DNA from: Desulfosudis oleivorans
Lineage (GTDB): Bacteria > Desulfobacterota > Desulfobacteria > Desulfobacterales > SURF-7
Assembly: GCA_020723325.1 (NCBI GenBank)
Contig: DYJD01000023.1
Span: 62,001 to 126,000, forward strand
Length of the DNA stretch: 64,000 bases
Reading direction: 5' to 3'
The notes beneath the pieces are model-generated. The model searched no databases. It was not told the origin of the DNA and was given only the letters and a program-made list of their open reading frames with translations. The first letter of the stretch is position 1; every line of letters begins with the position of its first letter. The position numbers and the translations under genes were made by a program. This document shows, piece after piece, positions 8,863 to 17,782 of this stretch.

Positions 8863-10002
8863 ATGGACAACCGCCAGATTACAGTCATTGATGAAACCCT
8901 GAGGGAGGGCATGCAATTCCGCGGGTTGATGTTCTCCCGCGAAGAACGCCTGCGGATACTGGAATTTCAGGAAGGATTGGGGGTGGATATTTGCCAGGCG
9001 GGCTATCCTTCGGCTCATGTAAGCGAGATGGAAACGATCTGCTTTTTGCAGGAAACCGTGCAACAAAAGGGCTACCGTATCCGGCCGGCCGCCTTGGGTC
9101 GGGCTCTGACGCGGGACATCGATCAGATAACCGCTGCCGGCGTGGGCGACATTCATTTGCACATCGCCCTGGGAGATATGGAAGTACAGGATACGGCAAA
9201 GGCCAGGGAAGCGCTCTGCAACACCCTGAGGAAGTCCGTTGCCCATGCGCGCGCAACCGCACCAGGGGCCCGCATAGGCATCAGCCTTCTGGATATCGGC
9301 CGCACTGCTCCGGAATTTGTCATGGATTGCGCAGCACTGCTCATCCATGAGTTGGGGATTGAGCTCCTGACCCTGCCGGATACTTCCGGGGTCCTTTCCC
9401 CCGGCCGGCTGTCCTCCATTGTGGGCCCCATCGCCGGTCTGGCCCAGGGAAGTGCAACGCACATCGGCGTGCATTGCCACAATGACCTGGGCATGGCCAC
9501 GGCCAACACAGTGGCCGGCGTGGAGGCCGGGGCCCGGGTGGTGGAAGTCACGGCCCTGGGCATCGGCGAGCGCAACGGGATCGGCGACCTTTTTTCAGTG
9601 GGGAAATGCCTGAAGGATCAAGGCTATCATCTGAATTTAAAAATTGGTGAAATCGATCTGTTCCGGCGCTATTACGAATATGTTGACAGGCTTTGTTTTG
9701 AACAAACCGGCATCCGTTTACTGGATGAACGTACGCCTTTTTTCGGCAAGGCTGTCCGCACCCATGTGGCCGGAACCCACGGCAGGAATGACTACGGCCT
9801 CCATGCCCAGGCCGATTATTGCCTGAATGTGCTCTGCGGGAAAAATCTGGTGGCCAAATTCCTCAAGGCGCATGAGATTCCCTTTGACCCCGCCGCCCTT
9901 TCGGAAATCACGGCCGAGATTAAAAGCCGCAGCGCCGCCTTCGGCCGCAGGATTTCAGCGGAGCAGGCGGCGGATATTGTGGAATCCGTGGGTAAGAGGT
10001 AG
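8863..10002 (+). CDS. DRE-TIM metallolyase, homocitrate/2-isopropylmalate synthase-like
   Basis: 379 residues. The N-terminal DETLREGMQ is the DRE-TIM signature (metal and catalytic Asp/Arg/Glu), and HCHNDLGMATANT (about 204-216) is the second metal-binding motif. VEVTALGIGERNGIGD and GTHGRNDYGLHAQ follow. At 379 residues it lacks the C-terminal LeuA regulatory domain, as in homocitrate synthases (NifV type). It would condense acetyl-CoA with a 2-oxo acid. Candidates are homocitrate, isopropylmalate or (Re)-citrate synthase; the last would suit an anaerobe that oxidises acetyl units, and acetyl-CoA enzymes are its neighbours, but sequence alone does not decide. No strong ribosome site was seen before the ATG. 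Confidence 0.85.
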   Translation: MDNRQITVIDETLREGMQFRGLMFSREERLRILEFQEGLGVDICQAGYPSAHVSEMETICFLQETVQQKGYRIRPAALGRALTRDIDQITAAGVGDIHLHIALGDMEVQDTAKAREALCNTLRKSVAHARATAPGARIGISLLDIGRTAPEFVMDCAALLIHELGIELLTLPDTSGVLSPGRLSSIVGPIAGLAQGSATHIGVHCHNDLGMATANTVAGVEAGARVVEVTALGIGERNGIGDLFSVGKCLKDQGYHLNLKIGEIDLFRRYYEYVDRLCFEQTGIRLLDERTPFFGKAVRTHVAGTHGRNDYGLHAQADYCLNVLCGKNLVAKFLKAHEIPFDPAALSEITAEIKSRSAAFGRRISAEQAADIVESVGKR

Positions 10003-10042
10003 GAACAAAACAGAGTCTTGATCATCGTTTGGGCAACAATCA

Positions 10043-10216
10043 ATATAAATTCGAATATCGAAATCCGAAATTCGAAACAAATTCAAAATTTCAATGATCA
10101 AATAACCGAAATAAAAACCAGCAGCTTATTGGCTGTATTGTTTGCCGATGTTTTTTTGAATTTTAGTAATTCGAATTTGTTTCGTATTTCGATATTCGAA
10201 TTTCGGATTTTTCTGA
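10043..10216. repeat. AATTCGAA-type inverted-repeat element, copy 1
   Basis: About 175 bp with long terminal inverted arms built from AATTCGAAATCCGAAATTCG-like text (arms near 10046-10085 and 10165-10216). It fills the convergent gap between the DRE-TIM gene and ackA. Its reverse complement aligns over its whole length with 22056-22228, which also sits in a convergent gap. It looks like a non-coding MITE-like element; it may terminate transcription from both sides. Confidence 0.8.
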
Positions 10217-10232
10217 ACGGCCGAAACGATGA

Positions 10233-11459
10233 TCAGCCGGTATTGCCGTAAGAACTTTCCAACACCCTGATGGTTTCCTGGGCGATTTTAAATTCCTCAT
10301 CCGTGGGAACAACCAGGATGGTCACGGCCTGGTCGCGGCAGCCGATGTCAAGAATGCCGTTGCGGGCGCCGGTGTTTTTGACAGGATCGACCTTGATGCC
10401 GAGTCGGTCCAAACCATCGCAGCAGCGCATGCGGATTTCCGGTGAATTTTCGCCGATGCCGGCGGTGAAAACCAGTCCGTCCAAGCGCCCTAAAACAGCG
10501 TAATAGGCGCCGATATATTTTTTGATGCGGTAGCAGTAAATATCCAGGGCGGTTTGGGCGCGGGGGTCGCCTGCGTCCCGTTTGTGCAGGACTTCGCGCA
10601 TGTCGTTGGCGCCGCAGATTCCTTTGAGACCGCTGGCTTTGTTCAGAAGACCGTCGATCTCCTTCAGACTCATGCCCAAATGATCCGCGAGAAAAAAAGG
10701 CAGGGCCGGGTCCGTGTCGCCGCAGCGGGTGCCCATGACCAGGCCTTCCAGGGGGGTCATGCCCATGGTGGTGTCCACGCATTTGCCGTTTTTCAAGGCC
10801 GCCATGCTGGCGCCGTTGCCGAGATGAATCGTTATCAGGTCAAGGCCTTCCAAGGGCCGGTTGACATGCCGGGCGAAGATTTCGGCCACATAAGCATGGG
10901 AGGTGCCGTGAAAGCCATAGCGTCTCACTCCTTCCCGCTCGTATAGTTCATACGGCAGGGCGTATAGAAAGGCCCTTGGCGGCATGGTCTGATGAAAGGC
11001 CGTGTCAAAGACCGCCACTTGGGGCGCGTCGGGGAAAATGGAAAGAGCCACGTTGATTCCGGTTAAATTGGGGGGATTGTGCAAGGGGGCGAGGGGCGTG
11101 TGTTTGCGGACGGCATTGAGGACCGCCTCATCAATCCGGGTGGGGGCCTGAAAAGTTTCGCCGCCGTGCACCACCCGGTGCCCCACGGCCGCAATGTCGC
11201 TTTTGCGCGCAATCACCCCCCACTCCGGATCCAGCAGCAGATCCACGATGCGGATGAGCCCGGCATTGTGATCCGGAATGAAGCCCGGCCTTTTCAGGTC
11301 CCGGGTTTGGCCGCCCGCGTCGAACACCGCATGTTTCAGTTCCCCGGAGGTCTCGCCGATCTTTTCCGCCAGACCGGAGGCCAGCACCTGGTGGCGGTCC
11401 ATGTCGAACAATTTGTATTTAATGGATGAGCTGCCGGTATTGATCACCAGAATTTTCAC
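10233..11459 (-). CDS. ackA: Acetate kinase
   Basis: 408 residues. Family motifs run in order: NTGSSSIKYKLF at the N-terminus, HRVVHGGE, HNPPNLTGI, VAVFDTAFHQTMPP, YGFHGTSHAYVA, ITIHLGNGASM and the C-terminal GLVFTAGIGENS. It interconverts acetyl phosphate plus ADP with acetate plus ATP in the cytoplasm. The ATG overlaps the pta stop by 4 bp, so translation is probably coupled. In sulfate reducers Ack-Pta serve acetate activation or acetate production with substrate-level ATP. Confidence 0.98.
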   Translation of the reverse strand: MKILVINTGSSSIKYKLFDMDRHQVLASGLAEKIGETSGELKHAVFDAGGQTRDLKRPGFIPDHNAGLIRIVDLLLDPEWGVIARKSDIAAVGHRVVHGGETFQAPTRIDEAVLNAVRKHTPLAPLHNPPNLTGINVALSIFPDAPQVAVFDTAFHQTMPPRAFLYALPYELYEREGVRRYGFHGTSHAYVAEIFARHVNRPLEGLDLITIHLGNGASMAALKNGKCVDTTMGMTPLEGLVMGTRCGDTDPALPFFLADHLGMSLKEIDGLLNKASGLKGICGANDMREVLHKRDAGDPRAQTALDIYCYRIKKYIGAYYAVLGRLDGLVFTAGIGENSPEIRMRCCDGLDRLGIKVDPVKNTGARNGILDIGCRDQAVTILVVPTDEEFKIAQETIRVLESSYGNTG

Positions 11460-13561
11460 GAGGTCCTCTTTTCCGCCTGGGCCTGGATGGCGGTGATGGC
11501 AATGGTGTTGATCACATCAGCCACCGTGCACCCCCGGCTCAGATCATTCACCGGTTTGTTCAGACCCTGGAGCACCGGCCCCACGGCCACGGCACCGGCA
11601 GAGCGTTGCACGGCCTTGTAAGTGTTGTTGCCGGTGTTCAGATCCGGGAATATAAAGACCGTGGCCCGGCCGGCAACATTGCTGCCCGGCATTTTGGTCC
11701 GCGCCACTTCCGGATCCACCGCCGCATCATACTGGATCGGGCCTTCCATTTCCAAGCCCGGACATTTTTTCCGGGCAATGCGCACCGCGGCGCGCACTTT
11801 ATCCACATCATGGCCCTGGCCGGATTCGCCGGTGGAATAGGAGAGCAGGGCCACTCTGGGCTCAATGCCGAAGGTTTGTGCGGTTTGAGCCGAACGGATG
11901 GCGATCTCGGCAAGCTGTTCCTCATCCGGGTCCGGGTTGATGGCGCAGTCGCCGTAAACCAGAACTCGGTCCGCAAGGCACATGAAGAACACGCTGGACA
12001 CCACGGAGCAACCCGGTTTGGTGCGGATGATTTCGAAAGCGGGCCGCACCGTGGCCTGGGTGGTATGCACGGCGCCGGACACCATGCCGTCGGCATGCCC
12101 CAGGTGAACCATCATGGTTCCAAAAAAGCTTACGTCGCTCATAACGTCATGGGCGAACTCCCGGCTGATGCCCTTGTGGCGGCGCAATTCATAATAGGTT
12201 CGGACATATTCCTCGAACAGGTCCGAACGGTGCGGATCGATTATCGCCACATTATCCATGCGCAGGCCCAGTTGGGAAATTTTTTCAAGAATTTTCTGCC
12301 GGTCGCCCAGCAGGGTCAAGGTAGCGATTTCCCGGTGGAGCAGGATTTCCGCGGCCCGTAAAATGCGCTCCTCCTCTCCTTCCGGCAGCACAATATGCTG
12401 CTGCTCGGCCTTGGCCCGCTGGAGCAGGCCGTATTCGAACATCTTGGGCGTCACAATGGTGGTTCGGCTTTCAATGATTTTCTGGCCCAGCTTCTCAAAA
12501 TCGACGTTTTTTTCAAACACCTCGATGGCCCTCACGATTTTGCGGGTGTCATCGGCGGAAATGGTGGCGTGGATTTTGGCCACCTTTTTGGCCACGGGAA
12601 AGGTATCCTCGGAAGCACTCAGAATCGGCACCAAGGATGAAAAACCCTCGATCAGTCTGGCGATGGAGGCTTCGGGCTTCAACCCGCCGGTGAGCAGGAT
12701 GCCGGTGATATTGGGCATGGACATGGAAACCAGGGACGACAGACAAGCCACGATGATATCCGCCCGGTCCCCCGGTGTAATGATCAAGGTGTTGTTTTCA
12801 ATGCGATCTAAAAAATTCCGGAGTTGCATGGCTGCCACTGTAAAGCTGTGAACATGGCGGTTCAGTTGTTCCCGGCCGTACAGCACCTGGGCGCCGAGGA
12901 TTTCCGCCACTTCGGCCACAGTGGGGCTGCTCAGGGACAGGTTGTTGGGTATGGCGAATACCAATTGATCCGCGAACAAGGGATTGTTTGACAGGCTTGC
13001 GAGAATTTTATCCCGGTCCTCCGGGGTCGTGCGGTTGGCCACGGTGGCGATCACCTTGCAACCCTTTTCCAGCAATGATTCCACCGCCACAATGATGGAC
13101 GGCAGGACTTCTTCCAGGGCTTTGCCATGGGCATTGGCGGTAAGCAGCACCGGACAGCCCAGGTTTTTGGCGATTTCCGCATTGATATCGAATTCAAAGG
13201 CCGAGGAGGAGCGGCCGTAATCCGTGCCTTCGCACAAGACAAAATCGTGGGTCTCTTCAACGGCCTTGTATTTGGCAAGAATGCCCTCCAGCAGTTCGTC
13301 TTCTCGGCCGCCGGCCATGAGGGCGGCCGCCTCTTCGGCGGTGAAGGCATACATTTTTTCAGCCGGAAGTTTGAGATTGAAATGGGTTGAGATCAGATCA
13401 ATGTCATTGTCCGTTTTCCGCTCCCGGGCAGGGACTTTAATCAAAGGCCGGAAAAAGGCCACCCGGTCGATGTGGCGGAGCAGAAGTTCCATTATGCCCA
13501 AGGAAATGGCTGATTTCCCACTGCGGGGTTCGGTGGCGGTGATGAATAGATTTTTTGACAT
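11456..13561 (-). CDS. pta: Phosphate acetyltransferase (long form)
   Basis: 701 residues from the ATG at 13561 (GAGGTG site about six bases upstream). The N-terminal BioD-like P-loop domain begins MSKNLFITATEPRSGKS, a DRTGG-type middle domain covers about 215-330, and the C-terminal PTA_PTB catalytic domain covers about 375-695 (IVLPEGEEERIL, FFGTMMVHLGHADGMVSGA, GRATVFIFPDLNTGN). Length and layout match the allosterically regulated Pta of enterobacteria rather than the short catalytic type. It transfers the acetyl group between CoA and phosphate. First gene of a pta-ackA operon. A small palindrome AATCAATTGTTGATT at 13591-13605 upstream could be an operator. Confidence 0.97.
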   Translation of the reverse strand: MSKNLFITATEPRSGKSAISLGIMELLLRHIDRVAFFRPLIKVPARERKTDNDIDLISTHFNLKLPAEKMYAFTAEEAAALMAGGREDELLEGILAKYKAVEETHDFVLCEGTDYGRSSSAFEFDINAEIAKNLGCPVLLTANAHGKALEEVLPSIIVAVESLLEKGCKVIATVANRTTPEDRDKILASLSNNPLFADQLVFAIPNNLSLSSPTVAEVAEILGAQVLYGREQLNRHVHSFTVAAMQLRNFLDRIENNTLIITPGDRADIIVACLSSLVSMSMPNITGILLTGGLKPEASIARLIEGFSSLVPILSASEDTFPVAKKVAKIHATISADDTRKIVRAIEVFEKNVDFEKLGQKIIESRTTIVTPKMFEYGLLQRAKAEQQHIVLPEGEEERILRAAEILLHREIATLTLLGDRQKILEKISQLGLRMDNVAIIDPHRSDLFEEYVRTYYELRRHKGISREFAHDVMSDVSFFGTMMVHLGHADGMVSGAVHTTQATVRPAFEIIRTKPGCSVVSSVFFMCLADRVLVYGDCAINPDPDEEQLAEIAIRSAQTAQTFGIEPRVALLSYSTGESGQGHDVDKVRAAVRIARKKCPGLEMEGPIQYDAAVDPEVARTKMPGSNVAGRATVFIFPDLNTGNNTYKAVQRSAGAVAVGPVLQGLNKPVNDLSRGCTVADVINTIAITAIQAQAEKRTS

Positions 13562-13786
13562 GACGGCACCTCGCCAAATCAATATTTAATAATCAATTGT
13601 TGATTGTTAAAGATTAATGAACCGGCGTTGATGAGGCTTTATCCCGCTGAATTTCGCAGCAGCTCATATACAGTTGATTATTTATAATGCCGGGACACTA
13701 TGGTTAAAAAATGTCTGGATATGAATTCGATTTTTTATTGCCCGAATATACGCAAAGGTGAAAAAACTGTCAAGAATTATAAGTCT

Positions 13787-14665
13787 CTACAAGCCGCGCA
13801 AAGCCTCACTGCGCAGGGCCTTGCGGTCGCGGCTCGCCAGCACTGCCTCCACGGCGGCCAGCATGCGCGCTTTGTCCTTCTGGAGCGTGCCGCTGATGGG
13901 CAGATAGTTGGAGGCATGGGCGCCCACGAATTTGAGGTTGTCCATGGTGATGCTCGCAAAGATCTGTTGCATCTCCTCCAGGGTTTCAAAAGCATCCGGC
14001 AGGGTGAATTCTCCGGCGGCAACCTTGGCATAAAGGGCCGTATGGGGCACGGGGGTATAGGTAAGGGCTGCAAGATAGCGGGGTTTCATGGCATCGATGA
14101 TCCGGGCCGTGGCCGCGGCGTGGGCCCGTGACGGCGCCCCTCTCCCGGCAATCCCCAGCATGACCATGGCGGAAAGATTCATGCCGGAAAGCACCAGGTT
14201 TTGTCCGGCTTTAAGCATTTCCGCATAACCCACGCCTTTATTGACGGCCTTGAGCACATTTTCATCACCGCTTTCCACCCCCAGATAAGCTTTGGTCAAG
14301 CCCGCGGCCCGCAGGGCCGTGAGTTCGGACATGCTTTTGCGCAGGGTGCTTTGGGGTCCCACATAGGTGCCCACATGGCGCAGGGCAGGGAAGGCTTGGG
14401 ACAATTCCTTCAGGATCTCCAAGAGTAGATCCGTGGGGAGGTCGATGGCGTCCCCGTCGCACAGAAAGACCTTCTCCACATCGCCGCAATGGTCCTTGGC
14501 CAGGCGGATATCCTCCCGGATTTCAACGAGGCTGCGCACCCGGTATTTGCGGTCTTTGTACATTCCGCAAAAGGTGCAGCGGTTGTGGGAACAGCCGATG
14601 GAAACCTGAAGCAGATAACTGTCGGCCTCGCTGAAGGGTCGGAAAATGTTGCCTTCGTAACGCAT
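13787..14665 (-). CDS. Radical SAM protein with CX4CX2C cluster motif
   Basis: 292 residues. The iron-sulfur motif is CSHNRCTFC (residues 25-33), spaced CX4CX2C instead of the usual CX3CX2C; this variant recurs in a family of standalone radical SAM proteins (CSHNxCTFCxMY). VFLCDGDA and a later GVESGDENVLKAVNKG support the Elp3/MiaB-like barrel that binds S-adenosylmethionine. No auxiliary-cluster domain is present. Substrate unknown. It follows a beta-barrel protein gene by 5 bp and is probably co-transcribed with it. Confidence 0.9.
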   Translation of the reverse strand: MRYEGNIFRPFSEADSYLLQVSIGCSHNRCTFCGMYKDRKYRVRSLVEIREDIRLAKDHCGDVEKVFLCDGDAIDLPTDLLLEILKELSQAFPALRHVGTYVGPQSTLRKSMSELTALRAAGLTKAYLGVESGDENVLKAVNKGVGYAEMLKAGQNLVLSGMNLSAMVMLGIAGRGAPSRAHAAATARIIDAMKPRYLAALTYTPVPHTALYAKVAAGEFTLPDAFETLEEMQQIFASITMDNLKFVGAHASNYLPISGTLQKDKARMLAAVEAVLASRDRKALRSEALRGL

Positions 14666-14670
14666 GGGGA

Positions 14671-15348
14671 TCAGAACTTGTCGTTGATTCGAAAGAAAAA
14701 GGAAATGTTCATAAAAAATTGTTTTTCATCGTTTTCGTATTTGGCTTCATAGCCGCTGTCGTAATAGCGATTATTACCTCTGTAATCATCGTCGCCATAA
14801 TATTTCATAAAGCGGTAACCCATGGTAATGGAGGCGGTAAAAAAATCGCCGGGATTGTAATTCAGACCGATTACCGGTGCAAAGCCAAAGCCGACATAAG
14901 AATATTTCCAGTCCGCATCCTGATCCCCAAAGCGGTCGATATATTTCCCCTCTAGTACACAGAATCGGAGTTGGGGGCCGATCCATAAGCGCACATGCTT
15001 GTTTCTGAACATACTGAATCCGAAGGTGTTATCCACAGTGTAGGCATCGAGTTTCAACCGGCCCCCTGCTTTGGTTTTCCATTTCCAATCACCATATCCC
15101 AGATTCAATCGATAATTGAAAAGCGAGTTTGAAGCCAGCGCAGTATCCAAAACAAAGCCGAGGCTGTTGTTTTCATCATCGGTATCATAACTGAAACGTT
15201 CATAATCGTTTTTAGCTAAATTGTCACCTGAACCTTCATGAACAGGCAGATCCGCATAAAATCCCAGGCCGATGGCCTTCACATCTGTATGGATCAGGAA
15301 ACATCCCGTCAATAGAATGATGAATTGAATCAATATAAATCGTTTCAT
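14671..15348 (-). CDS. Predicted secreted or outer-membrane beta-barrel protein
   Basis: 225 residues. The signal peptide (MKRFILIQFIILLTGCFLIH) contains a cysteine at a lipobox-like place (LLTGC), so it could be a lipoprotein or a cleaved barrel. The mature part alternates aromatic and polar residues in strands (LGYGDWKWKTKAGGRLKLDA, YVGFGFAPVIGLNYNPGDFF) and ends FFFRINDKF with a terminal phenylalanine, which fits an outer-membrane barrel of about eight strands. A GGAG site precedes the ATG. No named family recognised. Confidence 0.65.
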   Translation of the reverse strand: MKRFILIQFIILLTGCFLIHTDVKAIGLGFYADLPVHEGSGDNLAKNDYERFSYDTDDENNSLGFVLDTALASNSLFNYRLNLGYGDWKWKTKAGGRLKLDAYTVDNTFGFSMFRNKHVRLWIGPQLRFCVLEGKYIDRFGDQDADWKYSYVGFGFAPVIGLNYNPGDFFTASITMGYRFMKYYGDDDYRGNNRYYDSGYEAKYENDEKQFFMNISFFFRINDKF

Positions 15349-15421
15349 TTTTTTCTCCTTGCCTATTAATCGGTTTGATTCCGGTTTGAAAGTAGCTTTC
15401 AGAGATCCTCAATCGCCCAAG

Positions 15422-15456
15422 ATCGGGGTCGGGGTCGCTATCGGAATCGGTATCGT
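15422..15456. repeat. Single-arm TCG-hexamer repeat
   Basis: Tandem TCGGGG, TCGGGG, TCGCTA, TCGGAA, TCGGTA units resemble the left arm of the palindrome at 8731-8813, but no right arm follows. It looks like a truncated copy. The surrounding gap 15349-15810 has no gene. Confidence 0.65.
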
Positions 15457-15600
15457 TTTTTGTGTTTTTTATTTCACGCCGAAACCATGGGCTGCTTCAT
15501 ATCAAAAAGGGAATATATGTAAACATAAAAAAAGAGTTTGTGAATTGGGAACAGTTTCGATATAGCGCCATCCAAGCCCTCCAAAAGGGTTAGAATGATT

Positions 15601-15765
<165 letters not shown>

Positions 15766-15810
15766 CGGTATCAAGAATAGTTGAAATTTAGGGGGTAAAG
15801 GTATCAAACC

Positions 15811-16431
15811 ATGAACAAAGCCAAAAATGCCGAAGAATATATTGCCAAGGCCCGCCAGGCCATTGCCATGAATCCCGAATGCGGGACCTCCCATTACAAC
15901 CTGGGGGTGGCCCTCTTGGGGATAAATCAGATCGAGGAGGCGGAAAAAGAATTTTTTGAAGCGGTTTCCTGCAGTCCTGGGCTGGCTGAAGCATATGTCC
16001 AACTGGGCGGGATCTGTTTGCGCCGCGGGGATTTGGACGGGTGTTTGAAATACAACCAGCAGGCGGTCCATGCCCGGGCCGCCTTTGCCGAAGGCTACGG
16101 TAATATCGGTTTTGTGCACATGCAACAGGGCAATATCCAGGAAGCCATCACCGCCCTGCAAAAGGCCATCAAATTCAACCGGAGTTTCCTCCAGGCCTAC
16201 ACCACCCTGGGCAATGCCTATCTGATGAGCGGTCTGATCGACGAAAGCATCGAGGCCAATCTGAAGGCCCTGGAAATCGAGCCGGAATTCGCCGTGGCCC
16301 ACAACAACCTGGCCATTGCTTATCTGGAAAAAGGCTTACACACAGAGGCGGCCCGGCATGTGAACAAGGCCCTGGAACTCGGTTATCAAGTCGCCCCTGA
16401 AATTCTCAAGGAAGTCGAATCCTTTCGTTGA
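15811..16431 (+). CDS. Tetratricopeptide-repeat protein
   Basis: 206 residues made almost entirely of about five to six TPR units of 34 residues (NPECGTSHYNLGVALLGINQ, CSPGLAEAYVQLGGICLRRG, FAEGYGNIGFVHMQQGN, FLQAYTTLGNAYLMSG, FAVAHNNLAIAYLEKG). No signal peptide, so a cytoplasmic scaffold. It is 7 bp upstream of the kinase-like gene at 16439 and the two precede dsrA in the same direction, suggesting a link with the sulfite reductase region. Partner unknown. Confidence 0.9.
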   Translation: MNKAKNAEEYIAKARQAIAMNPECGTSHYNLGVALLGINQIEEAEKEFFEAVSCSPGLAEAYVQLGGICLRRGDLDGCLKYNQQAVHARAAFAEGYGNIGFVHMQQGNIQEAITALQKAIKFNRSFLQAYTTLGNAYLMSGLIDESIEANLKALEIEPEFAVAHNNLAIAYLEKGLHTEAARHVNKALELGYQVAPEILKEVESFR

Positions 16432-16438
16432 ATCTACC

Positions 16439-17608
16439 ATGCCCCCTCAGCCTCTGATTCAATTTTTTGTCCATGATGATCCGCAGCCGCTTTCCAAGTC
16501 GGCGCCGCAGTGGCAGGAACGCCTGCCCATGAACCGCATGGCCCTTTCTGAGCCGGGAGGGGGCGGGATCAGCCATGGGGAATATTTCGAGGCGGTTTCG
16601 CGTTTTCTCACAGAAAATGATTGTAAGGATCTGATGGCCGCCCTTGGCCGGGAAAAGGCGGGGGTGACGGAAGCTGCGGACCTATCAATGATCCACATCC
16701 ACATGGAAAAGCATGGCCAGTTTTATCATCCGGCCCGCATTGCGGTTGAGGCCAGGGGCAAGGTTCAATTTTTCGTGGTGAACGTTGCGGTTTCGCGGAT
16801 AGGCCGGCAGATGCTGGCCGGTGAATTCCAATGCCTGAAACATCTATGGGAAACCTTTCCCGCGGGCTATGTTCCCCGGGTTTATGCCACTGGTCAGGTT
16901 GAAATGCCAGCCAGCGGAACCATCTCCATGTTTCTTGGGGAATGGTTCGATGGTTTTCATGAATTCCATATCACAGCCGGCCCCCCCGGAAAACAGGCCA
17001 TGGCCGTGTGGGATCCGGCCGGCCCCTACCACCTGACAGCGCAGCAAATCACCAGCCTATATCAGCAGGCCGCCTTTATTTTGACCTATTATTATAACCC
17101 TGCCACCGGTGAACAGATTTATCCATGGCATCATGCTGCCGGCGATTTTGTCCTGAAAAATGTCGGTGGCAAACCGGTTTTACGCCTGATCACCGTGCGC
17201 CAATATGCTGCCATGCTGGAACTGGAACCGGATGACTCTGCCGGCCTGTGGAATGGATTGTTGATTTTTTTCCTGAACCTGTCCCTGCGCATGCGTCTGG
17301 ACCGCCTGGACGGCGTGGGGGACCTGGTCTGGGCCGCGGATTCGGCTTTAACCGGAACCGTCCGGGGTTTCCTGGAAGGTCTGGCGGCCAAGCCGCTGCC
17401 GGCAGCAGAAAACGCTTCGGAATCCCTGGTGACCAATTGGCGTGCCTATTTTTCCGCTTATTCCGGCGAGGAATTATTTGCGGTTTGCGATGCCATCATC
17501 GCTTCCTGGTCTGCCGGGGCGCTGGAAACGCCCCTGGTCCGCCGAAATCTGGCAGCCCATATCACGGTGTTGATAAAGGCGATGAATGAAACCAGGCTTT
17601 TTTATTGA
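16439..17608 (+). CDS. Uncharacterised protein, possibly APH/kinase-like fold
   Basis: 389 residues, no signal peptide or membrane segment. The layout hints at an aminoglycoside-phosphotransferase or protein-kinase-like fold: an N-lobe lysine/strand region, then AGEFQCLKHLWETFP plus VPRVYATG (a C-helix and hinge pattern), ISMFLGEWFDGFHEFH, and PWHHAAGDFVLKN at about residues 230-242, where a catalytic loop HxDxxxxN would lie but is not canonical. It may be a pseudokinase. It directly follows the TPR gene and its stop codon overlaps the dsrA promoter. Function unknown; fold is inference. Confidence 0.55.
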   Translation: MPPQPLIQFFVHDDPQPLSKSAPQWQERLPMNRMALSEPGGGGISHGEYFEAVSRFLTENDCKDLMAALGREKAGVTEAADLSMIHIHMEKHGQFYHPARIAVEARGKVQFFVVNVAVSRIGRQMLAGEFQCLKHLWETFPAGYVPRVYATGQVEMPASGTISMFLGEWFDGFHEFHITAGPPGKQAMAVWDPAGPYHLTAQQITSLYQQAAFILTYYYNPATGEQIYPWHHAAGDFVLKNVGGKPVLRLITVRQYAAMLELEPDDSAGLWNGLLIFFLNLSLRMRLDRLDGVGDLVWAADSALTGTVRGFLEGLAAKPLPAAENASESLVTNWRAYFSAYSGEELFAVCDAIIASWSAGALETPLVRRNLAAHITVLIKAMNETRLFY

Positions 17609-17633
17609 CAAGCCATTTCTTTACTTTTATAGT
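17605..17633 (+). promoter_or_regulatory. Sigma70 promoter of dsrAB
   Basis: TTGACA (17605-17610), 17-bp spacer, TATAGT (17628-17633). The -35 overlaps the stop codon of the upstream gene. Transcription would begin near 17640, giving a leader of about 140 bases before dsrA. Confidence 0.7.
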
Positions 17634-17650
17634 CTCAACTTTGATTCTTA

Positions 17651-17680
17651 ATGGAAAATGGTGCAAACCATTTTTACCAT
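17651..17680 (+). promoter_or_regulatory. 5' leader hairpin with GCAA tetraloop
   Basis: AAAATGGT (17655-17662), GCAA loop, ACCATTTT (17667-17674), with outer ATGG/CCAT pairing (17651-17654 with 17677-17680). A GNRA tetraloop on a perfect 8-bp stem about ten bases from the predicted transcript start suggests an mRNA-stabilising or regulatory structure for dsrAB. Confidence 0.55.
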
Positions 17681-17719
17681 CAGGTATATAACGATACAAG
17701 GTAGATAACGAGTGGAGGC

Positions 17720-17754
17720 GGCCCGGATCAGCCGGGATAAGGCAAGGCCGGGCC
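17720..17754 (+). promoter_or_regulatory. Second leader stem with alternative pairing
   Basis: GGCCCGG (17720-17726) can pair with CCGGGCC (17748-17754), or its CCCGG part with the nearer CCGGG (17732-17736). The two folds exclude each other. The dsrA ribosome site (GGAGG at 17772-17776) lies about 18 bases further on. Confidence 0.4.
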
Positions 17755-17782
17755 GGAAATTTTCATCTAATGGAGGTAAACA

